Notes: generated from the letters alone by a model not told the origin. A stretch of 28,040 nucleotides of DNA from CAYSPU01 sp964432995 (GCA_964432995.1 CAYSPU010000047.1:1-28040), one strand, 5' to 3'; numbered from the stretch's first letter, positions 7,807 to 15,681 are shown. Numbers and translations are program-made.

Positions 7807-9542
7807 ATCCGGCCGTCCTCGACCACTTGACATTCCTCTACGGCGCCGCGGCCGCCCGCGCTCTCCAACCTCAACTGGAAGCACTCTGCAGCCAGTACGC
7901 CCCACCGCTGAAGACCCGCACCACAGCCCTTTCCCGAAAGCCGCTCACCCAACAAGACGCCCTGCTTATCACCTACGCCGACCAAGTGCGCGAGCCCGGC
8001 ACTCCCCCCTTGCGCACCCTGGCCGCTTTCACCGCCCGCCATCTCCGCGGCCTCCTCAGTGGCATCCACCTCCTCCCCTTCTACCCGTCCTCCTCCGACG
8101 ACGGCTTCTCGGTGAAGGACTTCTTCGCCGTCGACCCGGCTCATGGCGCCTGGGAGGACATCGCGCGGCTGGCCACCGATTTCGACCTGATGTTCGACGC
8201 CGTGTTCAACCACGTCTCAGCCCAAGGCGAGTGGTTCCGCGGCTTCCTCGCGGACGACCCGCGCTATCGCGACTTCTTCATCACCGTCGCCGGCGACCCG
8301 GACCTCGCCCGCGTGGTCCGGCCGCGCGCGCTTCCGCTGCTGACCGAGTTCGCCACCGCCGCGGGGAAGAAGCGGGTCTGGACCACGTTCAGCGCGGACC
8401 AGGCAGACCTGAACTTCCGAAAGCCGGAGGTGCTCCTGGCCGTGCTCGAGGCACTCTTGTTCTATGTGCGCCGGGGCGCGCGGTTCATCCGACTGGACGC
8501 CATCGCCTTCCTGTGGAAGGAAATCGGCACCCCCTGCCTCCACCTGCCCCAAACGCATCGGGTCGTCCGGTTGCTGCGCGCCGTGCTGGACGAAGTCGCT
8601 CCCCAGGTCCGACTGATCACCGAAACCAACGTCCCGCATCTCGACAACATCTCCTATTTCGGCGACGGCACGAACGAAGCCCAACTGGTCTACAACTTCC
8701 CGCTCCCTCCGCTCGTCCTCCACAGTCTGACCACGGGCAGCGCGGCCGCCCTCACCCGTTGGGCGCAGTCCCTGACCTTACCCTCCCCACACACCACCTT
8801 CTTCAACTTCCTGGCCTCGCACGACGGCATCGGGCTCAACCCGGTCCGCGGCATCCTGACCGACGCGGAAATCGACACCCTGGTGGCGCGCGCGCGGGAC
8901 CACGGCGGCTTCGTTTCGGACAAGCACCTGCCGGACGGCTCGCGGCTGCCCTACGAACTCAACCTCAGCTATCTCGACGCCCTCTCAGACCCCAGGGCAT
9001 GCGAACCGCCGAGCCTGGCGGCGCGCAGGTTCCTCGTCGCCCACGCGATCCTCCTGAGCCTGCAGGGCATGCCGGGCATCTACTTCCACTCGCTCTTCGG
9101 TTCGCGCGGCGACCGCCAGGGCGCCGAGGCCTCCGGCATCCCGCGTCGGATCAATCGCCAGAAACTCGACCGCGCCGACCTCGAGCGGGAGCTGGCGGAT
9201 CCGAGTTCGCTCCGCGCCCGGGTGTTTGGCGGTCTCCGCCAACTGCTCGCCGTGCGTCGAGGCTGCCGCGCCTTTGCCCCCGCCGGCGCCCAGGAGGTGC
9301 TGTCGCTGGACGACCGGGTGTTCGCGGTGGTCCGCCTGCCGACAGGCGGAGGCGCTCCGGTGCTGTGCCTCCACAACGTCTCGCCGGAACCGGTGGCGGT
9401 GCGCCTGCCGGCCGGGGGACGCTTCGGGCCCGGGCCCTGGCTGGCGCTGGCAACGCCGGCGCCTTCCGTGACCTCCATCGCCGAACCCGCGCTGCGCCTC
9501 ACCCCCCACGAATGGCTCTGGCTGACCACAACAACAGATTGA
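7803..9542 (+). CDS. GH13 subfamily 18 disaccharide phosphorylase (sucrose / glucosylglycerate-type)
   Basis: A 579-residue TIM-barrel enzyme of the sucrose phosphorylase subfamily, expected to cleave an alpha-glucoside with phosphate to give glucose-1-phosphate in the cytoplasm. Signatures are HLLPFYPSSSDDGFSVKDFFAVDP, DAVFNHVS, VWTTFSADQADLNF, FIRLDAIAFLWK (nucleophile Asp232), LITETNVPH (acid/base Glu274) and FLASHDGIGLNPV (Asp341). GH13_18 members act on sucrose, sucrose-6'-phosphate, glucosylglycerol or glucosylglycerate; length and the TTFSADQ segment lean toward the glucosylglycerate/glucosylglycerol type, but the substrate is not proven. The start overlaps the antiporter stop (ATGA). 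Placement in a solute/ion cluster suggests turnover of a glucosyl compatible solute when osmotic stress ends, which is an inference. Confidence 0.88.
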   Translation: MNPAVLDHLTFLYGAAAARALQPQLEALCSQYAPPLKTRTTALSRKPLTQQDALLITYADQVREPGTPPLRTLAAFTARHLRGLLSGIHLLPFYPSSSDDGFSVKDFFAVDPAHGAWEDIARLATDFDLMFDAVFNHVSAQGEWFRGFLADDPRYRDFFITVAGDPDLARVVRPRALPLLTEFATAAGKKRVWTTFSADQADLNFRKPEVLLAVLEALLFYVRRGARFIRLDAIAFLWKEIGTPCLHLPQTHRVVRLLRAVLDEVAPQVRLITETNVPHLDNISYFGDGTNEAQLVYNFPLPPLVLHSLTTGSAAALTRWAQSLTLPSPHTTFFNFLASHDGIGLNPVRGILTDAEIDTLVARARDHGGFVSDKHLPDGSRLPYELNLSYLDALSDPRACEPPSLAARRFLVAHAILLSLQGMPGIYFHSLFGSRGDRQGAEASGIPRRINRQKLDRADLERELADPSSLRARVFGGLRQLLAVRRGCRAFAPAGAQEVLSLDDRVFAVVRLPTGGGAPVLCLHNVSPEPVAVRLPAGGRFGPGPWLALATPAPSVTSIAEPALRLTPHEWLWLTTTTD

Positions 9543-11356
9543 ACCCGCGAATCGCCGAGGGTTTCACGAACTGGTCAAGCCGACCGACGGGCTTCCCCCG
9601 CAGCATGCTCTTGTGCGTGGGGCTGCTGGCGGTGGGCGCGCTGTTGGGCGAGCACGGCTTCTCCGTCTCCCCGGACCACGCCTTCTGGATCAACGTTGCC
9701 GAGGTGGTCCTGGCCGGCGTCTATGTCGCAGACCGCGTCCTGCTGCTGGTGCGCGGGCCGAGCCGCTGGGGGATTGTGCGCCAGCGGCAATTTGAGTTTG
9801 CCGTTCTCGCTCTCTTTCTCGTCCTGGCGATCGGGTTGGCCGTGCCGTCGGCCGGGGCGACAGTGGTGGCGGAGTTTCTGCGCCACGACACGCCGCGCGG
9901 CTTGGTCCTGCATCTGATCAAGCTGTTCCTTTTGGCCAACGTGCTGGTGCAGATGCTGCGGTTGCAGCAACGGCTGCTGTTCCGGGGGTTTCGACCGGAG
10001 TGGATGCTGGCCGGTTCCTACGCCATGCTCATTCTGGCGGGCACGCTGCTCCTCCTGCTGCCGCGGGCCAGCGCGCTCCCGGACCGGCCGATCGGACTGT
10101 CGGACGCCATCTTCTCGGCCACCAGCGCCAGTTGTGTCACCGGCTTGACCGTCCGCGACACCGGCACCGAGTTCACCACCTTCGGCCAAGGCGTTCTCCT
10201 GGCCCTCTTCCAAGTGGGCGGCATCGGCATCATGACCTTCGTCGCCTTCCTCGCGGTGACCTCGGCCGAATCGTTGCCCGTCCCCCAAATGCTCGCCTTC
10301 CGCAAAATCATCGGAGCGCGCTCTCCGGCCGCGCTCCGGCGCCAGTTGTGCGCCATCATCGCGTTCACGCTGTTGGTCGAAGCCGGCGGGGCGGCCTGCC
10401 TCTATGCCTGCCTGCCACAGGAGCAAGACCCGCTGGCGCGTCTCGGCTGGAGTGTGTTCCATTCGGTCTCCGCCTTCTGCAACTCGGGTTTCGCCCTGTC
10501 ACCCGACAGCCTGGCCGGGTTCGAGGATCATCCGGGGGCGTTGCTCACTTTCATGGTGTTGATTGTTCTCGGCGGCCTCGGGTTTCTGGTGGTGATGGAT
10601 CTGCTCGGGCTCCGCCTGTCGCGGTTGCCGCTGATTCGGAGCGTGCCCTGGGTGCGCCGCTACAACCAGCGCGTGCCGGTGTATCGGCTTCCGATCCAGA
10701 CGCGGCTTTCGGTTCTGGTCAGCGGCCTCCTGATCATCGCCGGCCTGTTGGGATTCTGGGCTCTCGAAGCGGGGAATGTGTTGGCGGGCAAACCGCTGCT
10801 GAACCAGTTCTGGATCGCCACCTTCCAATCGGTCACCTGCCGCTCGGCCGGTCTCAGCGTGGTGGCGATCGATCAACTCCACCCCGCCACGCTGCTCCTC
10901 GTGATTGCGTTGATGACCGTGGGCGCCTCTCCGGTTTCCATGGGAGGGGGCATCAAGACGGTGACCTTTGCCGTGCTGTTGCTGGCCCTGCGCGCTCTGA
11001 TCACCGGCCGCGACCGGGTGGAGATCTACGGTCGCGCGCTTCCTCAGCGAGTGCTGCTGACCGCCCTCGCGGTGGTCGTTCTCTACATCCTGGTCGGCGC
11101 CCTTGGTCTCTTCGGTCTGAGCCTCTGCGATCCGCAGATGCCCCTGCGCCATCAACTGTTCGAGGTGGCATCGGCCCTCAGCACGACCGGGCTGTCCATC
11201 GGCGCCATCCCCCAGCTCAGCGTGGAAAGCCGGCTCATCCTGTGCCTGCTCATGTTCGTCGGGCGCGTCGGCCCCATCTCGCTGGTCCTGGCCATGGTGC
11301 GCATCCAGCCGCCCACCCGTTACCAGTATCCGGAGGAAGACCTGGTCGTCGGGTAG
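9512..11356 (+). CDS. trkH: TrkH/KtrB-family potassium transporter, membrane subunit
   Basis: A 614-residue membrane protein with an N-terminal extension of about 140 residues (extra helices) before the four-repeat K+ pore. All four selectivity-filter loops carry the conserved glycine: SCVTGLTV (Gly211), AFCNSGFAL (Gly326), TCRSAGLSV (Gly447) and LSTTGLSIG (Gly560). The family forms dimers and moves K+ (with Na+ or H+) inward under control of an RCK ring. ATG 9512 is the first in-frame ATG and overlaps the upstream gene by 31 bases. TTG 9539, which would form a TTGA overlap with that stop, and ATG 9605 are alternatives. The probable regulatory partner is encoded 210 bases downstream. The C-terminus ends with a charged YPEEDLVVG. 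Confidence 0.93.
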   Translation: MALADHNNRLNPRIAEGFTNWSSRPTGFPRSMLLCVGLLAVGALLGEHGFSVSPDHAFWINVAEVVLAGVYVADRVLLLVRGPSRWGIVRQRQFEFAVLALFLVLAIGLAVPSAGATVVAEFLRHDTPRGLVLHLIKLFLLANVLVQMLRLQQRLLFRGFRPEWMLAGSYAMLILAGTLLLLLPRASALPDRPIGLSDAIFSATSASCVTGLTVRDTGTEFTTFGQGVLLALFQVGGIGIMTFVAFLAVTSAESLPVPQMLAFRKIIGARSPAALRRQLCAIIAFTLLVEAGGAACLYACLPQEQDPLARLGWSVFHSVSAFCNSGFALSPDSLAGFEDHPGALLTFMVLIVLGGLGFLVVMDLLGLRLSRLPLIRSVPWVRRYNQRVPVYRLPIQTRLSVLVSGLLIIAGLLGFWALEAGNVLAGKPLLNQFWIATFQSVTCRSAGLSVVAIDQLHPATLLLVIALMTVGASPVSMGGGIKTVTFAVLLLALRALITGRDRVEIYGRALPQRVLLTALAVVVLYILVGALGLFGLSLCDPQMPLRHQLFEVASALSTTGLSIGAIPQLSVESRLILCLLMFVGRVGPISLVLAMVRIQPPTRYQYPEEDLVVG

Positions 11357-11397
11357 CCCGACTCTCACGACAACGACGCACCCACCGTTTGTGCAGA

Positions 11398-11418
11398 ATC
11401 CCGCCGCCGAGGCGGGAT
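11398..11418 (+). terminator. GC hairpin between trkH and ktrA, possible terminator
   Basis: A perfect 8-bp inverted repeat (ATCCCGCC / GGCGGGAT) surrounds a 5-base loop, 42 bases after the trkH stop. No T run follows (CTTCCCGG), so it is at best a weak or attenuating terminator. It could equally be an mRNA-stabilising hairpin. The rest of the 210-base gap shows no clear promoter. Confidence 0.3.
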
Positions 11419-11566
11419 CTTCCCGGAGCCGACAGAGCGCGCGTCCGCCGGGGCGCAAACCGCGCGTCGACCGGGGACGACCGAACCCTCAGCGCCACTG
11501 AGGTGAGGATCCGGGACGCAAACCCCGGCTCGACGTTGCGCCCTCGAGAGCAGATACTCACCCGTC

Positions 11567-12247
11567 ATGAAATGCGCCGTCATCGGATTGGGCGACTTCG
11601 GACGCGCTGCCGCCATCGGCCTGGCGCGCGCCGGAGCGGAGGTCATCGCCATCGACCGCAGCATGGACCGACTCAATTTGGTGAAGGACGAAGTGGCCCT
11701 CGCGGTGCGGTTGGATGCCAGCCACCGGGACGCCCTGGAGGCGCAGGGGATTGACAAGGTCGATGCGCTCATCACCACCATCGGAAAGAACTTCGAAGCC
11801 CAGGTGCTGGTGGTGGTGCATGCCCGAGCCATGGGAATACCGCGCATCGTGGCCCGCGCCCTGACTGCAGACCACCGGCGGGTCCTCGAAGCCGTCGGCG
11901 CCCACGAGGTCTTCAATCCCGAAGAAGAGGCCGCGCGCACCATGATCCAGCGGCTGACGATCTCCGACATCAAGAACTACTTCGAGTTGGCCGACGGCTT
12001 CAGCCTGGTGGAAGTGGAGGCGCCGGCATTCGCCGTGGGGCGCACCTTGAGGGAACTGGACTTGCGCCAGCGGTTTCGGGTGAACCTCATCGCCATCAAA
12101 CGCATGGGCGCCGGTCCGGATGGCGCTCCCGCAGTCCAGGAATTCAAGGCGGTTCCCTTGCCGGAAGATGTCATCCGGGAGAAAGATGTCCTCGCCCTGG
12201 CAGGCAGTGTTCTCGACCTCGCCCGGTTTGTGGGCGAAGGCTCCTGA
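11567..12247 (+). CDS. ktrA: KtrA/TrkA-type RCK regulatory subunit of K+ uptake
   Basis: A 226-residue cytoplasmic protein with an N-terminal RCK_N Rossmann domain and a C-terminal RCK_C domain. The N-terminus is CAVIGLGDFGRAAAIGLARAGAEVIAID, the Gly-rich nucleotide-binding loop (GLGDFG, residues 7-12) followed by the acidic residue at the end of strand 2 (Asp30). The central segment NPEEEAARTMIQRLT is typical of the RCK linker. About 135-222 is RCK_C, ending REKDVLALAGSVLDLARFV. Such proteins form octameric rings that gate TrkH/KtrB pores in response to ATP/ADP or NAD(H). At one RCK_N/RCK_C pair it is KtrA-sized, not the double-length TrkA of E. coli. Encoded just downstream of the K+ pore gene, it is very probably its partner. 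Confidence 0.94.
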   Translation: MKCAVIGLGDFGRAAAIGLARAGAEVIAIDRSMDRLNLVKDEVALAVRLDASHRDALEAQGIDKVDALITTIGKNFEAQVLVVVHARAMGIPRIVARALTADHRRVLEAVGAHEVFNPEEEAARTMIQRLTISDIKNYFELADGFSLVEVEAPAFAVGRTLRELDLRQRFRVNLIAIKRMGAGPDGAPAVQEFKAVPLPEDVIREKDVLALAGSVLDLARFVGEGS

Positions 12248-12259
12248 CGCGAACCCCCA

Positions 12260-12274
12260 CCGGCCACGGGCCGG
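12260..12274 (+). terminator. short GC hairpin after ktrA, possible weak terminator
   Basis: CCGGCC and GGCCGG are separated by three bases, 13 bases after the ktrA stop. It lacks a T tract, so termination here is only a possibility. Confidence 0.22.
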
Positions 12275-12307
12275 AAGAAGACCATCGTTCACTTTTCCAC
12301 GACGTTT

Positions 12308-12946
12308 ATGATGAAGGCCGGAAGACCGCGCGCGTGGCTGCTGGGGGCAGCCTGCTTGATCCTCGTTTCCACCGGGCACGCCACCCCGGCCACCTGGCAG
12401 GCGACCCGCGCCGAAGCCGTGGAGGCCGCCCGGAATTCCGGCAGGCTCCTCCTCCTGCTGGCCGGCCGCGATACCTGCGGCAACTGCACCTACATGAAGA
12501 ACACCGTCTGTGAAGCACCCGAGGTGCGCGCGCTCATCGACGACAACTTTGTCTGCTGGTACTGCCCCATCGACACGTCGACGGAATGGCACTCGTATAT
12601 CGACGGGATGGGCTCCTTCACGCTGCCGCTGATCTGTGTCATCGATCCCGGGGACGCGACCGCCTACCTGGACCGGTCCACCGCCACGCAGTCCGCCTCG
12701 GTCTTCCGGGACCGCCTGACTTCCCACCTCCCAACCAATGCCATCGACACCGTCATCGTCCGCACGCCGACGTCGCGACTCCAGTGGGCGACCGAAAGCG
12801 AACTGCACTATCGGGTCTTGAAATCGGAGGACTTGCGCTCCTGGGCATTTGCGGGCTTCGTCATTCCGGGGACCGGTTCGCCCGTCCAGTTCGAGGATGA
12901 GTCGGCGGCGGATCGTTGTTTCTACCGGGTCATCGGCTTCCGGTGA
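12308..12946 (+). CDS. secreted thioredoxin-fold protein with C-terminal FYR tail
   Basis: A 212-residue protein with a signal peptide (about residues 1-25, WLLGAACLILVSTGHA). The thioredoxin-like domain (about 30-130) has a redox pair CGNC (Cys57/Cys60) and the TLP segment expected to carry the cis-proline (FTLPLICVID). A second CxxC, Cys83-Trp-Tyr-Cys86, lies on the next strand, and Cys68 lies between the pairs. The last 60 residues are a separate module (LQWATESELHYRVLKSEDLRSW ... CFYRVIGFR) that resembles tails of other secreted verrucomicrobial proteins and the end of the giant protease nearby. Likely a periplasmic or surface disulfide-active protein; the partner is unknown. It begins 60 bases after ktrA, so it may be at the end of the same transcript. 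ATG 12311 is an equally possible start. Confidence 0.82.
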   Translation: MMKAGRPRAWLLGAACLILVSTGHATPATWQATRAEAVEAARNSGRLLLLLAGRDTCGNCTYMKNTVCEAPEVRALIDDNFVCWYCPIDTSTEWHSYIDGMGSFTLPLICVIDPGDATAYLDRSTATQSASVFRDRLTSHLPTNAIDTVIVRTPTSRLQWATESELHYRVLKSEDLRSWAFAGFVIPGTGSPVQFEDESAADRCFYRVIGFR

Positions 12947-13248
12947 TGCCCGGGGGAACCGTCCGCGCAGGGGATTGCTGCTCACAGCACACCGCCATCG
13001 GACACCGCACGCGGAACATGCTGTTCTTCAAGCTGTAGGCCGTCTTGCGGGCTGATGCCCCGGCGGTGGCCTCTCCGATAACCCGCACCCGTTTCCGCGC
13101 GCTGAACCCAAAATGGGCCTCAAGGGGGAACCATCTTAGCCGATAATGCAGAGCAGAGGCCCCGATGCGACCTCGGCGGCTCCCGTCCGGTGTCGGACGA
13201 AGAGACGAGTGAAGTGGTGACCAATACGATTCTCGGCACAAACCCAAT
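12947..13248. other. 302-base intergenic region upstream of the chemotaxis receptor
   Basis: No credible gene is found here on either strand. It contains a sigma-28-like promoter at 13120-13146 and a 7-bp inverted repeat that brackets it (GGGCCTC 13115-13121 and GAGGCCC 13156-13162). A second CCGATAA at 13075-13081 has no matching -35 element. The stretch 12947-13070 shows nothing recognisable. Confidence 0.7.
13120..13146 (+). promoter_or_regulatory. sigma-28 (FliA-type) promoter for the chemotaxis receptor gene
   Basis: The -10 element is an exact GCCGATAA (13139-13146). It is preceded at the canonical 11-base spacing by TCAAGGGG (13120-13127), which matches the TAAAGTTT -35 consensus at T, A, A and G. 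Transcription would start near 13153, leaving a leader of about 95 bases before the ATG at 13249. FliA-type promoters classically drive late flagellar and chemotaxis genes, which agrees with the downstream product. Confidence 0.72.
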
Positions 13249-14904
13249 ATGAAGCGAACCATCAAGCTCTCGACCCGCATCCTGATCCTCGGGCTCGCCA
13301 TCATTCTCTGCTTTGGCGGCGCCTTCACCTGGTTCCTGCTCAAGGTGCGGTCCGACATGTACGCCGCCAAATACACCAAGACCCAGCATGTGGTGGAATC
13401 GGCCTGGAGTGTGGCGGCCTTTTACGCCCAGCAGACGAAGACCAACGGCCTGCCCCAAGCCGAAGCCCAGGCCCGAGCCGTGGCCACGATCAAGAGCCTG
13501 CGCTACAACAAAGAGGACTACTTCTGGATCAACGACCTCGAACCGCGCATGGTGATGCATCCGTTCAAGCCGGAAATGGACGGACAGAACCTGGCCGACC
13601 AGAAAGATCCCACGGGCAAAGCGTTCTTCGTCGCCTTTGCCGAGATCTGCAAGAAGGAGGGGGCCGGCTTTGTTGATTACTACTGGCCCAAGCCGGGCTT
13701 CGCCAAGCCGGTGCCCAAGATCTCCTATGTCAAACTGGTCCCCGAATGGAATTGGGTCATCGGCTCGGGCGTCTATCTCGATGACGTGCAGGCCGAGGTG
13801 CAGCGGTCGTTGTACCGGATCCTCCTGGTCTTCGGAGTGATCAGCATTGCCAGTCTCCTGCTGGCTTTCCAGATGGCCAAGAGCATCACCAAGCCGATCA
13901 CGCGCGTGGCGGAGAATCTGACCGAGGGAGCCAACCAGACGGCGGGCGCCGCCGGCCAGGTTTCCAGCTCCAGCCAGTCTCTGGCCGAAGGCGCGAGCGA
14001 GCAAGCCGCCTCGCTGGAAGAGACCAGTTCGTCCCTGGAAGAGATGTCGAGCATGACCAAGCGCAACGCGGACAACGCGCAGAAAGCCAACGCCCTGGCC
14101 AAGGAAGCCCGGGCCGCCGCCGACAGCGGCGCCAGCGAAATGGCCGCCATGAGCTCCGCCATGGAGGCGATCAAGCAATCCAGCGACGACATCGCCAAAA
14201 TCATCAAGACCATCGACGAGATCGCTTTCCAGACCAACATCCTGGCGTTGAACGCCGCCGTCGAAGCCGCCCGCGCCGGTGAAGCGGGGATGGGCTTCGC
14301 CGTGGTGGCGGATGAAGTGCGCAACCTGGCGCAGCGCAGCGCCCAGGCCGCCAAGGAAACCGCCGAGAAAATCGAAGGCGCCATTACCAAGACCGACCAA
14401 GGCGTGCAGATCAGCAGCCAGGTGGTGCAGCGGTTGCAGGGCATCGTGGCCAAGGTCCGACAGGTGGACGAACTCGTGGCAGAAGTCGCTGCCGCCTCGA
14501 GCGAGCAAAGCCAGGGAATCGTCCAAATCAACACCGCCGTCTCCCAGATGGACAAGGTCACCCAGTCCAACGCCGCCAGCGCGGAAGAGAGCGCCAGCGC
14601 CGCCGAGGAACTCAACGCGCAATCCAAAGCTCTCTCGCAAGCCGTCGCCGAACTCCTCCGCTTGGTCAACGGCAACCGCGCGACGCAGTCTGCCGCGGCA
14701 CAATCCGCTGCCAAGACCCCGGCGGACAAAGCGGCCCGGAGCGGACGCCGGCTCACCCTGGCCTCGGTTCGCACGCCGGAAGCAGCCTCCCGCCACAACG
14801 GCGCCGAACCGCCGGCAGCGGCCGTAGCCGAGCTGGTCCAATCCGCGGGCGCCAACCGCCGCGGCGGCGAACTCCCCAAGGCCGGCGACTTCAAGGACTT
14901 CTGA
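13249..14904 (+). CDS. methyl-accepting chemotaxis protein with periplasmic single Cache domain
   Basis: A 551-residue transmembrane receptor that signals to CheA/CheW. TM1 is at about 10-30. The periplasmic sCache_2-type sensor spans about 31-184 (YNKEDYFWINDLEPRMVMHPFKPEMDG, then WNWVIGSGVYLDDV). TM2 is at about 188-207, followed by a short HAMP-like linker. The long cytoplasmic coiled coil (about 220-500) has the conserved hairpin tip EIAFQTNILALNAAVEAARAGEAGMGFAVVADEVRNLA (about 324-361). Ala/Glu/Gln-rich flanks include likely methylation sites. After a flexible Ala/Arg-rich linker the protein ends DFKDF, which fits the x-[HFYW]-x2-[HFYW] pattern of C-terminal CheR/CheB-binding pentapeptides. 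No other chemotaxis gene is in the window, so it is an orphan receptor, probably expressed with the flagellar regulon. The ligand is not predictable; sCache_2 domains often bind small organic acids. Confidence 0.95.
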   Translation: MKRTIKLSTRILILGLAIILCFGGAFTWFLLKVRSDMYAAKYTKTQHVVESAWSVAAFYAQQTKTNGLPQAEAQARAVATIKSLRYNKEDYFWINDLEPRMVMHPFKPEMDGQNLADQKDPTGKAFFVAFAEICKKEGAGFVDYYWPKPGFAKPVPKISYVKLVPEWNWVIGSGVYLDDVQAEVQRSLYRILLVFGVISIASLLLAFQMAKSITKPITRVAENLTEGANQTAGAAGQVSSSSQSLAEGASEQAASLEETSSSLEEMSSMTKRNADNAQKANALAKEARAAADSGASEMAAMSSAMEAIKQSSDDIAKIIKTIDEIAFQTNILALNAAVEAARAGEAGMGFAVVADEVRNLAQRSAQAAKETAEKIEGAITKTDQGVQISSQVVQRLQGIVAKVRQVDELVAEVAAASSEQSQGIVQINTAVSQMDKVTQSNAASAEESASAAEELNAQSKALSQAVAELLRLVNGNRATQSAAAQSAAKTPADKAARSGRRLTLASVRTPEAASRHNGAEPPAAAVAELVQSAGANRRGGELPKAGDFKDF

Positions 14905-14951
14905 GCGTCTGTCCTGTTGCCGCCGGGGGCGCGGTGTGATTCAGTCGCGGC

Positions 14952-15671
14952 GTGATCGGTGCCGTTCTCAACGCCCTCGCCATCATGGTCGGTGCCCTCA
15001 CCGGCATCCTCCTGATCCGACCGGTCCCCCGCTCGACCCAGACCGCCATCAAGATCATCCTCGGCGCCTTCACCATCTGGGTCGGCGCCACCACCATCTG
15101 GCGCTCGATCAGCGGCTCCTTCCTCCAAGTGCTCGGCCAAATCGGCATCGCCCTGCTCGCCGTGGTCCTGGGCAACGTCGCGGGGAAACTCTGCCGCCTC
15201 CAGAAGACACTCAATCCGCTCGGTCGCTACGCCCGGAAGAAACTCGAGGGCGCCTCGCAGTCGCCCACCCGATTCAACGACGGCTTTCTGGCTTGCACCG
15301 CCTTGTATTGCGCCACCCCGATCGCCGTGCTGGGGTCGGTCCTCGAAGGAGCGAGCGCCGATTGGCGGTTGCTGGCCATCAAGGCGGTGATGGACGGTTT
15401 TGCGGCGATGGCCTTTGTGACAGCGTTCGGTGGGGGCGTGGTGCTCTCGAGCTTTCCGGTTCTGGCCTGGGTGGGGACGCTGAGCCTCGGGGCACGCTGG
15501 GTGGCGGCGGCACTGGGTTCGTCCGCGGCCCTGCACTCGCTGGAACTCACCGCCGGCTTCCTGGTGCTGACGGTGGTGCTGATCGTCTTCGAGCTGAAGC
15601 GGGTGGAGTTGGCGGACTACCTGCCGGCACTGGCCGTGGCGCCCGTCCTGACGTGGTTGCTGGTCGGGTAG
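14952..15671 (+). CDS. DUF554 family membrane protein (YqgA/YdfK-like)
   Basis: A 239-residue integral membrane protein with about seven hydrophobic segments. It opens MIGAVLNALAIMVGALTGILL, as family members do. LGAFTIWVGATTIW, LGNVAGKLCRLQKTL, FLACTALYCATPIAVLGSVLEGAS and AFGGGVVLSSFPVL follow, all typical DUF554 segments. The biochemical role of the family is unknown. The start is GTG 14952, 47 bases after the receptor gene, and could be read from the same transcript. It converges on the sugar transporter, with only ten bases between the stops. Confidence 0.88.
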   Translation: MIGAVLNALAIMVGALTGILLIRPVPRSTQTAIKIILGAFTIWVGATTIWRSISGSFLQVLGQIGIALLAVVLGNVAGKLCRLQKTLNPLGRYARKKLEGASQSPTRFNDGFLACTALYCATPIAVLGSVLEGASADWRLLAIKAVMDGFAAMAFVTAFGGGVVLSSFPVLAWVGTLSLGARWVAAALGSSAALHSLELTAGFLVLTVVLIVFELKRVELADYLPALAVAPVLTWLLVG

Positions 15672-15681
15672 GAGGGGAGAG

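Noticed and set aside
12338..12370. Possible lipobox (GAAC) in the thioredoxin-like protein
   Set aside because: The Cys16 context lacks Leu at -3 and is followed by a hydrophobic stretch. A normal signal peptidase I site after GHA is more likely.
13055..13081. Second CCGATAA upstream of the chemotaxis receptor
   Set aside because: The first base differs from the sigma-28 -10, and nothing resembling TAAAG is found 11 bases upstream.
12947..13248. Possible c-di-GMP or other riboswitch in the MCP leader
   Set aside because: I looked for GEMM core motifs and other known riboswitch signatures and found none. The inverted repeat there lies across the promoter, and only its right arm would be transcribed.
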